A DNA stretch of 64,000 nucleotides, taken from contig JAXGPX010000001.1 of assembly GCA_040766745.1 (NCBI GenBank), positions 434,001 through 498,000 of the forward strand, given 5' to 3'. Origin of the DNA: JAXGPX01 sp040766745 (GTDB lineage Bacteria; Bacillota; Sulfobacillia; Fermentithermobacillales; Fermentithermobacillaceae). The notes under the pieces were generated by a model, which searched no databases, was not told the origin of the DNA, and saw only the letters and a list, made by a program, of their open reading frames with translations. Shown piece after piece: positions 8,650 to 16,723 of this stretch. The number at the start of each line of letters is the position of its first letter. The stretch's first letter is position 1. The translations under genes and the position numbers were made by a program.

Positions 8650-8678
8650 TTGACATAACGTGGTTGTGTTTAGATACT
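8650..8678 (+). promoter_or_regulatory. mrfA-yprB promoter
   Basis: Consensus -35 TTGACA (8650-8655), 17-nt spacer, -10 GATACT (8673-8678), 67 nt before the mrfA start. A short inverted repeat TGATAA/TTATCA follows at about 8682-8701, inside the likely leader. Confidence 0.75.
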
Positions 8679-8745
8679 ACCTGATAAGGGACGGTTTATC
8701 ACCAGGAAAAATATGGGGTGAGTTGGCCGAAGGGAGACTTGGCAG

Positions 8746-11037
8746 ATGGTGACAAGGAACGTAGAAGACGTACTGACTGATTTGCGACAGGATCCCAGGT
8801 TTTTGAGCTGCATTACTGCCTGGCATCATTTCCCTGCTACGGTTGGGGAATATCTTAATATTCCAGAGCAACTGCATCCTTCTTTGAAACAGGCATTGGA
8901 GAAGAAATCAGTACAGGCTCTATACTCTCACCAAAGAGAAGCCTACGACCGTGTCTGCAACGGCGAAGACATATGTGTTGTAACCCCGACAGCGTCAGGA
9001 AAAACCATGTGCTACAATTTGCCTGTGCTTGATGCTATCTTGAAGGATGACTCAGTAAGGGCACTGTACATATTCCCCACAAAAGCCCTTGCCCAAGATC
9101 AATTGGCCGAAGTTGACGAGATGTGCAAACTTGGCAAGTTTGCAGTGAAGAGTTTTACTTTTGACGGCGACACGCCAACCCAGAAAAGGCGGCTTGCGAA
9201 AGAAGTAGGGCAAATTATCATCACTAACCCGGACATGCTTCACCAGGCTATACTTCCCCACCACCCTACCTGGGTAAGGCTTTTTGCGTCACTGAAATAC
9301 ATAGTCATTGATGAAATGCATAACTACAGGGGCGTATTTGGCAGCCACGTAGCTAATGTCCTGCGGCGCCTCAAACGGATTTGTAGGTTCTACGGTACAT
9401 CGCCTCAGTTCATTCTGGCTTCTGCCACAATTGCAAATCCGGGTGAACTGGCCTCAGAACTTACAGGGAGATCTGTTGCTGTGATCAGCAAGAACGGTGC
9501 ACCGGCTACTGAAAAGGACTTCGTTTTCTATAACCCCCCTATCCTGAGTTCAGACGGCTCAATCAGGCAATCATCTGTAGACGCAGCAGCAAGGATTTCT
9601 TCCAGGTTTGTGAAAAACCAGATTCAGACGCTGGTTTTCGCAAGATCTAGAAAGTCTTGCGAATTACTGGTTCAGTATCTTAGAGACTCATACAACAAGG
9701 AGTTTGAAAAGGACAAGATTCAGGGCTACCGTGGAGGCTACTTGCCCAATGAACGCAGAGCCATTGAGAAGGGCCTTCGTAACGGGGACATATTAGGTGT
9801 AGCAGCTACTAATGCTCTGGAACTTGGAATCGATATAGGCAGGCTTGACGTAGTCGTAATGGCCGGTTATCCCGGAAACATAGCCAGTACCTGGCAGCAG
9901 GCAGGCAGAGCCGGCAGAAGGCAAGGAAAGTCGGCAGCGGTCCTGGTTGCAGGAGGGTCGCCTTTGGACCAGTTCATTATAAACAATCCTGATTACTTCT
10001 TTGAACAGAGCCCAGAGTATGCCCTGATAAACCCGAACAACCCGTATATCATTGGCCAGCACGTAAAATGTGCCGCTTACGAGCTTCCGTTCAGTGACAA
10101 CCAAGATTCGCCTCCTGAGCTTGGAGGCGTCCAAATTGAGCATATCCTTGAACACCTGGCCGATCAGAAGATCCTTCACAAAGGGCTGTCCAGATGGAAC
10201 TGGTCATCAGACTCTTTTCCTGCAGCAGGAATAAGCTTGCGCTCGGCAACAAATGAAAACTTCGTCATAATAGATACTACCCATGGTACCCAGGTTATCG
10301 GTGAAGTTGATTGGGCTTCGGCTCCTATGCTAGTACACGACCAGGCTATATATATGCATAAAGGCCAGCAATACCACGTGATTAAGCTGGATTACCCGGC
10401 CAGAAAGGCTTACGTCAAAAAGGTTGATGTGGACTATTACACTGATGCCAATCTGGCTGTCGGAGTTAAGGTCATATCTATTGACAAGAGTCTTTCTAAC
10501 ATGTCTATAATGCCCAAGTTTGGCGAACTCTCAGTAACAGCCCTTGCCACAATCTATAAGAAGATTAAGTTATATACCAATGAGAATGTCGGTTCCGGCG
10601 AGATTAGCCTTCCTGAGATGAATTTACATACTCAGGGGATGTGGTTCAGTATCCCTGACAGCCTTGCCGGCGGGATCGATCCCCATTCTGTTGGAGGTAT
10701 ACTATCCGGGATCGCAAATGTGCTCTTGAACATAGCCCCCCTCTTTCTGATGAGTGACAAGAGAGACCTGGGAGTGGCAGTAGAAGTTCGTTCGGCATAC
10801 GACGGAAAACCTACTGTATACCTGTATGATTCCTATCCGGGAGGCATCGGCCTGGCCGAGAAGGCATTTCAGGTTATCTCCCATATACTGAAAGCGTCAC
10901 TTGAGCTAATTTCATCTTGCCCATGCCTGGCAGGATGCCCTGGATGTGTTGGCCCTGAAGAGGAAGTAGGTACAGGTATTAAGGATTTGTGTATTCGGGT
11001 TCTTAAGGCTCTATGTGAAGAGGTGCAAGTTGACTAA
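8746..11037 (+). CDS. mrfA: DEAD/DEAH-box helicase, MrfA (YprA) family
   Basis: Superfamily 2 DNA helicase, 763 aa. In Bacillus subtilis the MrfA-MrfB (YprA-YprB) pair repairs mitomycin C damage independently of UvrABC. Visible motifs: TPTASGKT (Walker A, about 79-86), DEMH (motif II), SATIANP (motif III), and QQAGRAGRR (motif VI). The C-terminal MrfA zinc-binding domain (formerly DUF1998) has a four-cysteine cluster CPCLAGCPGC near residue 723. The start ATG follows AGGGAG at 9 nt. yprB starts inside its last codons, so the two are translated together. Confidence 0.92.
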   Translation: MVTRNVEDVLTDLRQDPRFLSCITAWHHFPATVGEYLNIPEQLHPSLKQALEKKSVQALYSHQREAYDRVCNGEDICVVTPTASGKTMCYNLPVLDAILKDDSVRALYIFPTKALAQDQLAEVDEMCKLGKFAVKSFTFDGDTPTQKRRLAKEVGQIIITNPDMLHQAILPHHPTWVRLFASLKYIVIDEMHNYRGVFGSHVANVLRRLKRICRFYGTSPQFILASATIANPGELASELTGRSVAVISKNGAPATEKDFVFYNPPILSSDGSIRQSSVDAAARISSRFVKNQIQTLVFARSRKSCELLVQYLRDSYNKEFEKDKIQGYRGGYLPNERRAIEKGLRNGDILGVAATNALELGIDIGRLDVVVMAGYPGNIASTWQQAGRAGRRQGKSAAVLVAGGSPLDQFIINNPDYFFEQSPEYALINPNNPYIIGQHVKCAAYELPFSDNQDSPPELGGVQIEHILEHLADQKILHKGLSRWNWSSDSFPAAGISLRSATNENFVIIDTTHGTQVIGEVDWASAPMLVHDQAIYMHKGQQYHVIKLDYPARKAYVKKVDVDYYTDANLAVGVKVISIDKSLSNMSIMPKFGELSVTALATIYKKIKLYTNENVGSGEISLPEMNLHTQGMWFSIPDSLAGGIDPHSVGGILSGIANVLLNIAPLFLMSDKRDLGVAVEVRSAYDGKPTVYLYDSYPGGIGLAEKAFQVISHILKASLELISSCPCLAGCPGCVGPEEEVGTGIKDLCIRVLKALCEEVQVD

Positions 11038-12352
11038 CAGGGATATTGTAGAGAAACTCAGAAGCCTCATTAAGGAGATTCAAACAAGGGATCAGGCTCT
11101 AACCCAGGATGGCCCCCTTCTGTCTGCCCGAGATAGTTTGTCACCAGGCGGTAATTTTGCTGAACCTTCTTCTGTTCAGTCAGAGTTCAGTAACCGGCAG
11201 TCAGCTGCCAGGGATATGTACCCTGCAAAGAAGGCGGAAGTAATCCGGAAGGACGGGTTCTCGATATTGAGCACGTCTTATGGAGCAGGCTCTCTTCCCT
11301 GGTTCTATGAGCCGCCTTTAGATTCAGTATTACTTTTGGCAGGGGAAGAACGCCTGGCGAACAGCTCTGGCCTTACTAATCCCGGCCAGATGCTTTTCCT
11401 TGACCTTGAGACTACCGGCCTTTCAGGTGCCGGTACTGTTGCATTTCTAGCCGGTTTGGGCAGGTGGGAAAAAGGCGAGTTTGAGGTACGCCAGTTCTTC
11501 TTGAACGAGCGAGATTGTGAAGCAGTGATGCTTGAGGCAATCGCTGAGGAGATCAAAGACTCTCTGGTTCTTGTTACGTTCAATGGAAAAGCCTTCGATG
11601 TACCGGTAATCAGAAGCAGATTCATTATTAGTGGGCTCATTAAGGACTTCAATGAGTTTTCCTGCCACATCGACCTCTTCTCCTTAATCCGCAAGCTCGG
11701 AAGGCATCCTGTCTACGGCTTAAGCCTAAAAGAGTCTGTAAAGCGCTTTATCGGTGTGAGTCGCATGAATGACATTCCGGGGCACATGATTCCTGCCCTA
11801 TACTTCATATATGAGCAAGATAAGGATGTATCGGTCCTTGACCAGGTTTTTGAACACAATCGAATGGATATCTTGGACATGGTTGGCCTTTTAAGAGTAC
11901 TGGGCCAGGTGTTTTCAGGGCAGTATAGGCCGTACGGAGACCCGTCTGCTTTGTCCGGAGTCGGGAGATTTCACCTTAACCGCGGAGATCTGGATCTTGC
12001 CAGGCAATGCCTTGGTACGTCACTGGGCTGGCTTGGAGAAGCATCAGGTTCCAATGAGAAGAGGTCTCGGGATATGCGCCTTTTAGCAACGGTAATGAGA
12101 AAGCAAGGCGATTGGGATGCTGCTGCCGGCATTTGGAACGACTTGATAGGCGAGGGCGGCGTTGTACCCTATGATTACTTGTGGCTTGCAAGATACTACG
12201 AAATCTGTCACAAAGATGTGGCCAAGGCACTTGGCCTTGTCAAGGAATGTATTGCGCTGCTCCAGGAAAGACAATACCCTATTCCTGACGCCTTACTGTC
12301 AAGAAGCCGGCGTCTTGAGAAAATCGTTTCCAAGAAATCTGCTTCTGGTTGA
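11015..12352 (+). CDS. yprB: RNase H-like exonuclease, MrfB (YprB) family
   Basis: Partner exonuclease of MrfA, 445 aa. After a variable 100-residue N terminus comes the RNase H-like domain with acidic motif LDLETTGLSG, then VTFNGKAFDVPVIRSRF and EHNRMDILDM, matching the DEDD-type catalytic pattern. The C-terminal third is helical and TPR-like (HLNRGDLDLARQCL, KQGDWDAAAGIW), again as in YprB. The start is taken as GTG at 11015, overlapping mrfA by 23 bp; a TTG five codons later is an alternative. Coupling to mrfA supports a shared repair function. Confidence 0.9.
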   Translation: MKRCKLTNRDIVEKLRSLIKEIQTRDQALTQDGPLLSARDSLSPGGNFAEPSSVQSEFSNRQSAARDMYPAKKAEVIRKDGFSILSTSYGAGSLPWFYEPPLDSVLLLAGEERLANSSGLTNPGQMLFLDLETTGLSGAGTVAFLAGLGRWEKGEFEVRQFFLNERDCEAVMLEAIAEEIKDSLVLVTFNGKAFDVPVIRSRFIISGLIKDFNEFSCHIDLFSLIRKLGRHPVYGLSLKESVKRFIGVSRMNDIPGHMIPALYFIYEQDKDVSVLDQVFEHNRMDILDMVGLLRVLGQVFSGQYRPYGDPSALSGVGRFHLNRGDLDLARQCLGTSLGWLGEASGSNEKRSRDMRLLATVMRKQGDWDAAAGIWNDLIGEGGVVPYDYLWLARYYEICHKDVAKALGLVKECIALLQERQYPIPDALLSRSRRLEKIVSKKSASG

Positions 12353-12450
12353 TAGTTGATAGCTGTTATACCTGGTTTCTTCCACTCATAAATATAAGCG
12401 ACTGAGACTATTGCTTCTATTCCCCAAGTTGATTGAAAGGAGGGCCTGTC

Positions 12451-13179
12451 TTGCTTATCTATTTCAAGCCACTGGTTCGCCGAAGAGTCTTGCTGTTTCT
12501 TTCATTTGCTTTGATTGTGCTAGGCGCAAGGGCCGGGGTTTCTGTTCAGGACAAGGGCGCAGCCGCAAAAATCACGCCCCTGACGCGGGTAAACACAGCA
12601 GAACAGCATATCGGGGTTATGGTTGAAGTGTTCAAGGCCAATCCTGAGGCTGTAGAAGAATGTATCTCGGTTTTTGAATCAGCCGGGATTAAGGCTACGT
12701 GGTTTTTCTCTGCCACCTTTGCAGAGAGCCACAGCGGCCTGGTTGGCCAGCTCGTGGATAAGGGCCACGAATTGGGCCTCTCAGGTACTGATGATAAGGC
12801 TATGGACCGGTTGAGCCCTGCAGAAATTAGGGATCGCCTGATTCGTTCCAGGGAAGCGCTTTTGAAATTGGGTACAGAACCAATGCCGTTTTTCCATGCC
12901 CCGTTGGGCCGTTTTAGCGATGAACTGGTGAACGAATCCTTTGAGCAAGGTTTTTACTTGGTCAAAGGTTCAATCGACGGCAAGTTGCTCAAAGGTAAGA
13001 TCGATAACGCAGTTCAAAAGGTTGCAGCGTCTATTCGGGCCGGCGACATATTGATAGTCCGTATAGGCAGCAAAGGGTTGATTCCTAAGGCTGAGTACAT
13101 TGAGTCCCTTGCAGCACACCTGAAAGCCCAGGGTACTTCTATGGTAAGCCTGTCGAATCTGGTAAGGGGAATTCGTTGA
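12451..13179 (+). CDS. NodB-fold (polysaccharide deacetylase-like) protein, likely inactive
   Basis: A 242-aa protein with a TTG start 7 nt after AAGGAGG. An N-terminal membrane span or signal (about 12-29) is followed by a region with the spacing of a NodB domain: AGIKATWFFSATF, KGHELGLSG, FFHAPLGRF, GFYLVKGSID, AGDILIVRIG. The catalytic residues are missing. The usual TFDDG motif is replaced by VMVEVF, the HxxxH zinc motif is absent (GHELGLSGTDD), and RPPYG has become HAPLG. It is therefore probably a non-catalytic wall or sporulation-associated relative of PdaB/YlxY-type proteins. It lies 98 bp downstream of yprB and converges on dacF with 22 bp between. Confidence 0.75.
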   Translation: MLIYFKPLVRRRVLLFLSFALIVLGARAGVSVQDKGAAAKITPLTRVNTAEQHIGVMVEVFKANPEAVEECISVFESAGIKATWFFSATFAESHSGLVGQLVDKGHELGLSGTDDKAMDRLSPAEIRDRLIRSREALLKLGTEPMPFFHAPLGRFSDELVNESFEQGFYLVKGSIDGKLLKGKIDNAVQKVAASIRAGDILIVRIGSKGLIPKAEYIESLAAHLKAQGTSMVSLSNLVRGIR

Positions 13180-13201
13180 CTGCAACCTAATTGCCTGTTT
13201 C

Positions 13202-14377
13202 TTAGATGAGTCCCATGTGGCGAAAACGTATTGCTATGCTCAAGGCCAGGCGTGCCATGAGGCGCCAGGGAGTTCTGGGAAGAACCCAAACACCTGTGAT
13301 TAGGTCAGAATAGCCAACGGCCTGGTCACTTAAGCAGAGGGTAGCCTGGCCCACTATTGTTCCCAAAGGGCAAGGAGCCTTAATTGAGCGAGGTAAGTTA
13401 ATCTTAACGTCTACTTCTGGAGACTTCCTTGGCACGCAGGCATGCAAGTCCCTTGCGCATATGATTGGCACGTATTTTTCAGTTGAATTTAATGCGGGCA
13501 AAGTAACAATTGTTGTACCTGCCCGTGCTATCTTGTCGAGTCTGTAGTTTTCAAATCCGAAGTTTAAGAGTTGAGAAGCGTCATACCATCTGTCATCGCT
13601 GTCAAGAACAACTGCGAGAAGACGCATTCCGTCCTTGGTCGCAGATGCCACAAGGCACTGCCCTGCCGCCTGGGTAGTCCCGGTTTTTACTCCATCTACA
13701 CCTGGGTCTAGCCAAAGCAACCGATTCGTGTTGTAAAGGGACAGGACAACGTTTCTCTCAGCTTCGATGACATCTTTCTCTTTTGTGGCAACAAGGCTCT
13801 TGAAATATGGGTGCCTGAGGCAAGTTCTTGCTATAAGTGCCAGATCAAAGGCAGTAGTGTAGTGATTTACGTCGCTAAGGCCGTGGGGATTCTGAAATCT
13901 TGTATTTATTGCCCCAATCTCTTTGGCCCTTTGGTTCATTAACACGAAAAACTCATCAGCACTACCGTTTCCGATGTGCTCTGCTATTGCCCAAGCAGCA
14001 TCATTGCCCGAGTTCAACATCAGCCCATAGAGTAAATCCTGAAGAGTGAATTTGTCGCCGGCCCTGAGTTCCATAGATGAGCCTGGCTGGGAAGCTGCTT
14101 CGCCTGAGACTTGAATCATATGCTCGAGCCGGCCGCGTTCCAGGGCTAGGAGAGCAGTCATCATCTTGGTCAAGCTGGCAGGATACATCCTTGTAAACGC
14201 CTTTTGCTCAAACAGGATCGTACCTGTTTGCCATTCCATTAGGACTGCTGCCCTTGCAGATACGCTAGGAGGCGGTAATTCGCCTGGCTGAGCATAAGCA
14301 TGGCACGCATAGGCGGAGAAAACCAGCACCGTCACGAAGCACATGACAACCAGTCTTGCCTTATGGCCGTTCACCAT
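13202..14377 (-). CDS. dacF: D-alanyl-D-alanine carboxypeptidase (DacF type)
   Basis: Serine peptidase family S11 that removes the terminal D-Ala from peptidoglycan pentapeptides. Length 391 aa. Signal peptide at about 8-30. The penicillin-binding motifs are SLTK (68-71), SGN (123-125) and KTG (231-233). A C-terminal PBP5-like beta domain (about 285-365) and an amphipathic C-terminal anchor (RLALSIAIRF) follow. DacF in Bacillus is forespore-specific; here nothing else in the neighbourhood is clearly sporulation-related, so the subtype is tentative. The ATG is preceded by GTGGTGG, which can pair with an upstream CCACCAC (see 14381-14440). A second S11 enzyme is at 40984. Confidence 0.92.
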   Translation of the reverse strand: MVNGHKARLVVMCFVTVLVFSAYACHAYAQPGELPPPSVSARAAVLMEWQTGTILFEQKAFTRMYPASLTKMMTALLALERGRLEHMIQVSGEAASQPGSSMELRAGDKFTLQDLLYGLMLNSGNDAAWAIAEHIGNGSADEFFVLMNQRAKEIGAINTRFQNPHGLSDVNHYTTAFDLALIARTCLRHPYFKSLVATKEKDVIEAERNVVLSLYNTNRLLWLDPGVDGVKTGTTQAAGQCLVASATKDGMRLLAVVLDSDDRWYDASQLLNFGFENYRLDKIARAGTTIVTLPALNSTEKYVPIICARDLHACVPRKSPEVDVKINLPRSIKAPCPLGTIVGQATLCLSDQAVGYSDLITGVWVLPRTPWRLMARLALSIAIRFRHMGLI

Positions 14378-14380
14378 AAC

Positions 14381-14440
14381 ATACCACCACTCCAGGTCTT
14401 GAGGATCAAGAACATCATATGGAAAGAGACGTGGTGGTAT
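14381..14440 (-). promoter_or_regulatory. Inverted repeat covering the dacF ribosome binding site
   Basis: A perfect 10-bp inverted repeat, ATACCACCAC (minus strand 14440-14431) and GTGGTGGTAT (14390-14381), separated by 40 nt. The right arm contains the only Shine-Dalgarno-like sequence of dacF, so the folded RNA would hide it. A short TTGA/TCAA stem sits in the loop. It fills the gap between the rodZ-like gene and dacF. Confidence 0.55.
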
Positions 14441-14451
14441 GATGATTGAAC

Positions 14452-15339
14452 CTACATTTCCTCGCTGTAACGGAAAATCAGATCCTTAACAGGGCCAAAA
14501 GGTCCTCCTTCTCCAAGTTCCTGGCCGTTTAGGCTAATTGTAAGGACCCAGGGTTTACCGGCTCTAACAGTGACTTCGTCTTGGCCTGACAATTCCAGGG
14601 TTTCTCCCGGCCCCATGGTTTTCTCGACTACAAGTTCTCCATCAGCCTGTACACTAATCCAGCATTTTGCGTCTTCGCCTTGCATAGTCGTAAGGGTGAT
14701 TTCCATAGGCGTCTTGTTGGTTTCAAACACAGTAAGTCCCTGGCTGGGATCAGACCTGGCAACTTTAATGTCCTCTTCGGGTTCGGGCAGAGGTTCATGT
14801 GGGCCAGGCTCAGTCTCCGGTTCCGACGCATTTCCGTTGCCCACATTTACTTTGGGAGGCGCCGGGCGCAGGTATCCCTGCCAGGCTTTTGAAACTCCCC
14901 AGATCGCCGCTACTATGAGAGCCAGTACAATGATGGCCTTAGCCGCCCCGCCATTGCTCCTGCTCCTTCGTCGCCTTGCCCGCCGTGCTTCTGATGGGCT
15001 TGCCTGCTGTTGAGGTGGCCTGGGACTTTCGGTAACTGCCCTCACCTGGCGGTGTACAGTATGCCTTTCGTTCGGGCTCTCACTGATTTCTAGGTACATT
15101 CTGGAAAATTCAAGTCCGTCCAGGCCTAGGAAATCTGCATAAGACTTGAGAAAGACCCGAAAATATGCTTTTCCTGGAGCAATCTTGTCGTTTCCTGCTT
15201 CTATAGCTGTTAAGTACTTAGAACGGATCTTGGTCTGTTCTTGTACTTCTTGGATAGATAACCCCAGGTGCTCTCTTTGGGCTTTGATTCTATTGCCCAA
15301 TTCGGCTAACTTTCCCTGGCCGTTAGCATCTTCGGCCAT
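14452..15339 (-). CDS. rodZ: RodZ-like helix-turn-helix membrane protein
   Basis: 295-aa protein with RodZ architecture. An XRE-type HTH lies at about 10-75 (IKAQREHLGLSIQEVQEQT, KYLTAIEAG). A basic, Ser/Arg/Gln-rich linker follows, then one membrane span (about 135-155, AIIVLALIVAAIWGV), a Pro/Glu-rich stretch and a C-terminal DUF4115-type beta domain (about 205-290). RodZ links MreB filaments to the wall synthesis machinery and supports rod shape. It lies downstream of asnS (19-bp gap) and upstream of dacF, so cell-wall genes are grouped. In many Firmicutes this gene sits close to cinA; here it is 9 kb away. Confidence 0.87.
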   Translation of the reverse strand: MAEDANGQGKLAELGNRIKAQREHLGLSIQEVQEQTKIRSKYLTAIEAGNDKIAPGKAYFRVFLKSYADFLGLDGLEFSRMYLEISESPNERHTVHRQVRAVTESPRPPQQQASPSEARRARRRRSRSNGGAAKAIIVLALIVAAIWGVSKAWQGYLRPAPPKVNVGNGNASEPETEPGPHEPLPEPEEDIKVARSDPSQGLTVFETNKTPMEITLTTMQGEDAKCWISVQADGELVVEKTMGPGETLELSGQDEVTVRAGKPWVLTISLNGQELGEGGPFGPVKDLIFRYSEEM

Positions 15340-15358
15340 GACATTACCCCCTCCCTGC

Positions 15359-16666
15359 TCATGGCCTCAATCTGGTGATCATCCTTGGAAACGGGCTGGT
15401 CTCCCTCACATGTTCAAGTTTGCACAGCCACGCAACAACACGTTCAATTCCCATTCCAAAACCACTGTGAGGTGTAGAGCCATATTTCCTTAGATCCAGA
15501 TACCACTGGTAATCCTCTGGTGGAAGCTTATGTTCTTTGATTCTCTCCAAAAGGAGACTATAATCATATATTCGTTCGCCGCCGCCTATTATCTCTCCGT
15601 AGCCTTCTGGCGCCAATAGGTCAGCGCCCAGGACAACCTCTGGGTTATTAGGATCAGGCTGCATATAGAAGGCCTTTATCTTGGTTGGGTAGTGTGTGAC
15701 AAATACCGGCTTACCGTATTCAGATGCAATCTCGGTTTCATGGGGGGCTCCAAAATCCTCACCCCATGAAATGTCTATCCCTTTGGCCTGCAAAATTCCT
15801 ACTGCTTCGGTATAAGTAATTCTGGGAAACGGAGGTTCAATGCAGGCAAGAGTTTCAGGGTCTCTGCCTACATCCCGCAACTCAGGCTCGTAGTTTTCCA
15901 ACAGTTTCTTTACTACATAGGAAACCATTCTTTCCTCGAGGGCCAGCAGCTCATCGAACTGCATGAAAGCAGCTTCTGGCTCAACCATCCAAAATTCAGT
16001 AAGGTGGCGGCGGGTCTTGGATTTCTCTGCCCTAAACGCAGGCCCAAAGCAGTAGACCTTCCCGAGGGACATAATTGCGGCTTCATTGTATAATTGGCCG
16101 CTTTGGCTCAGGTATGCTTTTTCTCCAAAGTATTCAGTGGAAAACAATGTAGTTGTGCCCTCACACGCTGAAGGTGTAAGGATTGGGGCATCTATGTTGA
16201 TGTAACCTTCTTCATCCAGAAAATCGCGGCAATATTTCATTATCGCTGCTCTTATTGTAAGGATAGCCCTTTGGCGTGGGGTTCGTATCCACAAATGCCT
16301 GTTATCAAGCAAGAACTCTACCCCATGCTCCTTAAGGCTGATGGGGTAATCCTCAAATGCTTCGGATATGACCTCGCAATTGGTAATACCAAGTTCGAAG
16401 CCACCAGGTGCCCTTGAGTCTTTCCTAATGGTACCTTCAATAATCAAAGAAGATTCTTGATTAAGCCTGTCCAGATGATCAAAAGCCTCATCCCCTATGT
16501 CTTTCCGTGACGCCACACATTGTATAATGCCTGTGCCATCTCTAAGTATGAGAAAGATGATTCTTCCAGAAGAACGTTTGTTATACAGCCATCCTTTCAG
16601 GCGTACTATGCTGTTTTCGTATGAGCCTACTTTGTTTATTGTGGTACCATGTATTGCTTCGTTCAT
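15359..16666 (-). CDS. asnS: Asparagine--tRNA ligase
   Basis: Class IIb aminoacyl-tRNA synthetase, 435 aa. The N-terminal OB-fold anticodon-binding domain (about 20-105) is followed by the catalytic core with motif 2 FRAEKSKTRRHLTEFWMVEPE and motif 3 GFGMGIERVV. The MVEPE form in motif 2 and overall length indicate AsnRS rather than AspRS. Its presence implies direct charging of tRNA-Asn. I place the start at the ATG 8 nt after AGGAAGGAAG; a GTG three codons upstream lies on top of that site. No T-box is seen; only 57 bp separate it from the upstream gene, with a possible -10 TACACT and a weak -35. Confidence 0.95.
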   Translation of the reverse strand: MNEAIHGTTINKVGSYENSIVRLKGWLYNKRSSGRIIFLILRDGTGIIQCVASRKDIGDEAFDHLDRLNQESSLIIEGTIRKDSRAPGGFELGITNCEVISEAFEDYPISLKEHGVEFLLDNRHLWIRTPRQRAILTIRAAIMKYCRDFLDEEGYINIDAPILTPSACEGTTTLFSTEYFGEKAYLSQSGQLYNEAAIMSLGKVYCFGPAFRAEKSKTRRHLTEFWMVEPEAAFMQFDELLALEERMVSYVVKKLLENYEPELRDVGRDPETLACIEPPFPRITYTEAVGILQAKGIDISWGEDFGAPHETEIASEYGKPVFVTHYPTKIKAFYMQPDPNNPEVVLGADLLAPEGYGEIIGGGERIYDYSLLLERIKEHKLPPEDYQWYLDLRKYGSTPHSGFGMGIERVVAWLCKLEHVRETSPFPRMITRLRP

Positions 16667-16723
16667 ATCTGACACTTCCTTCCTACATCTAGTGTAGCAC
16701 TGAGAATGGCACCAGGTAAGGAT

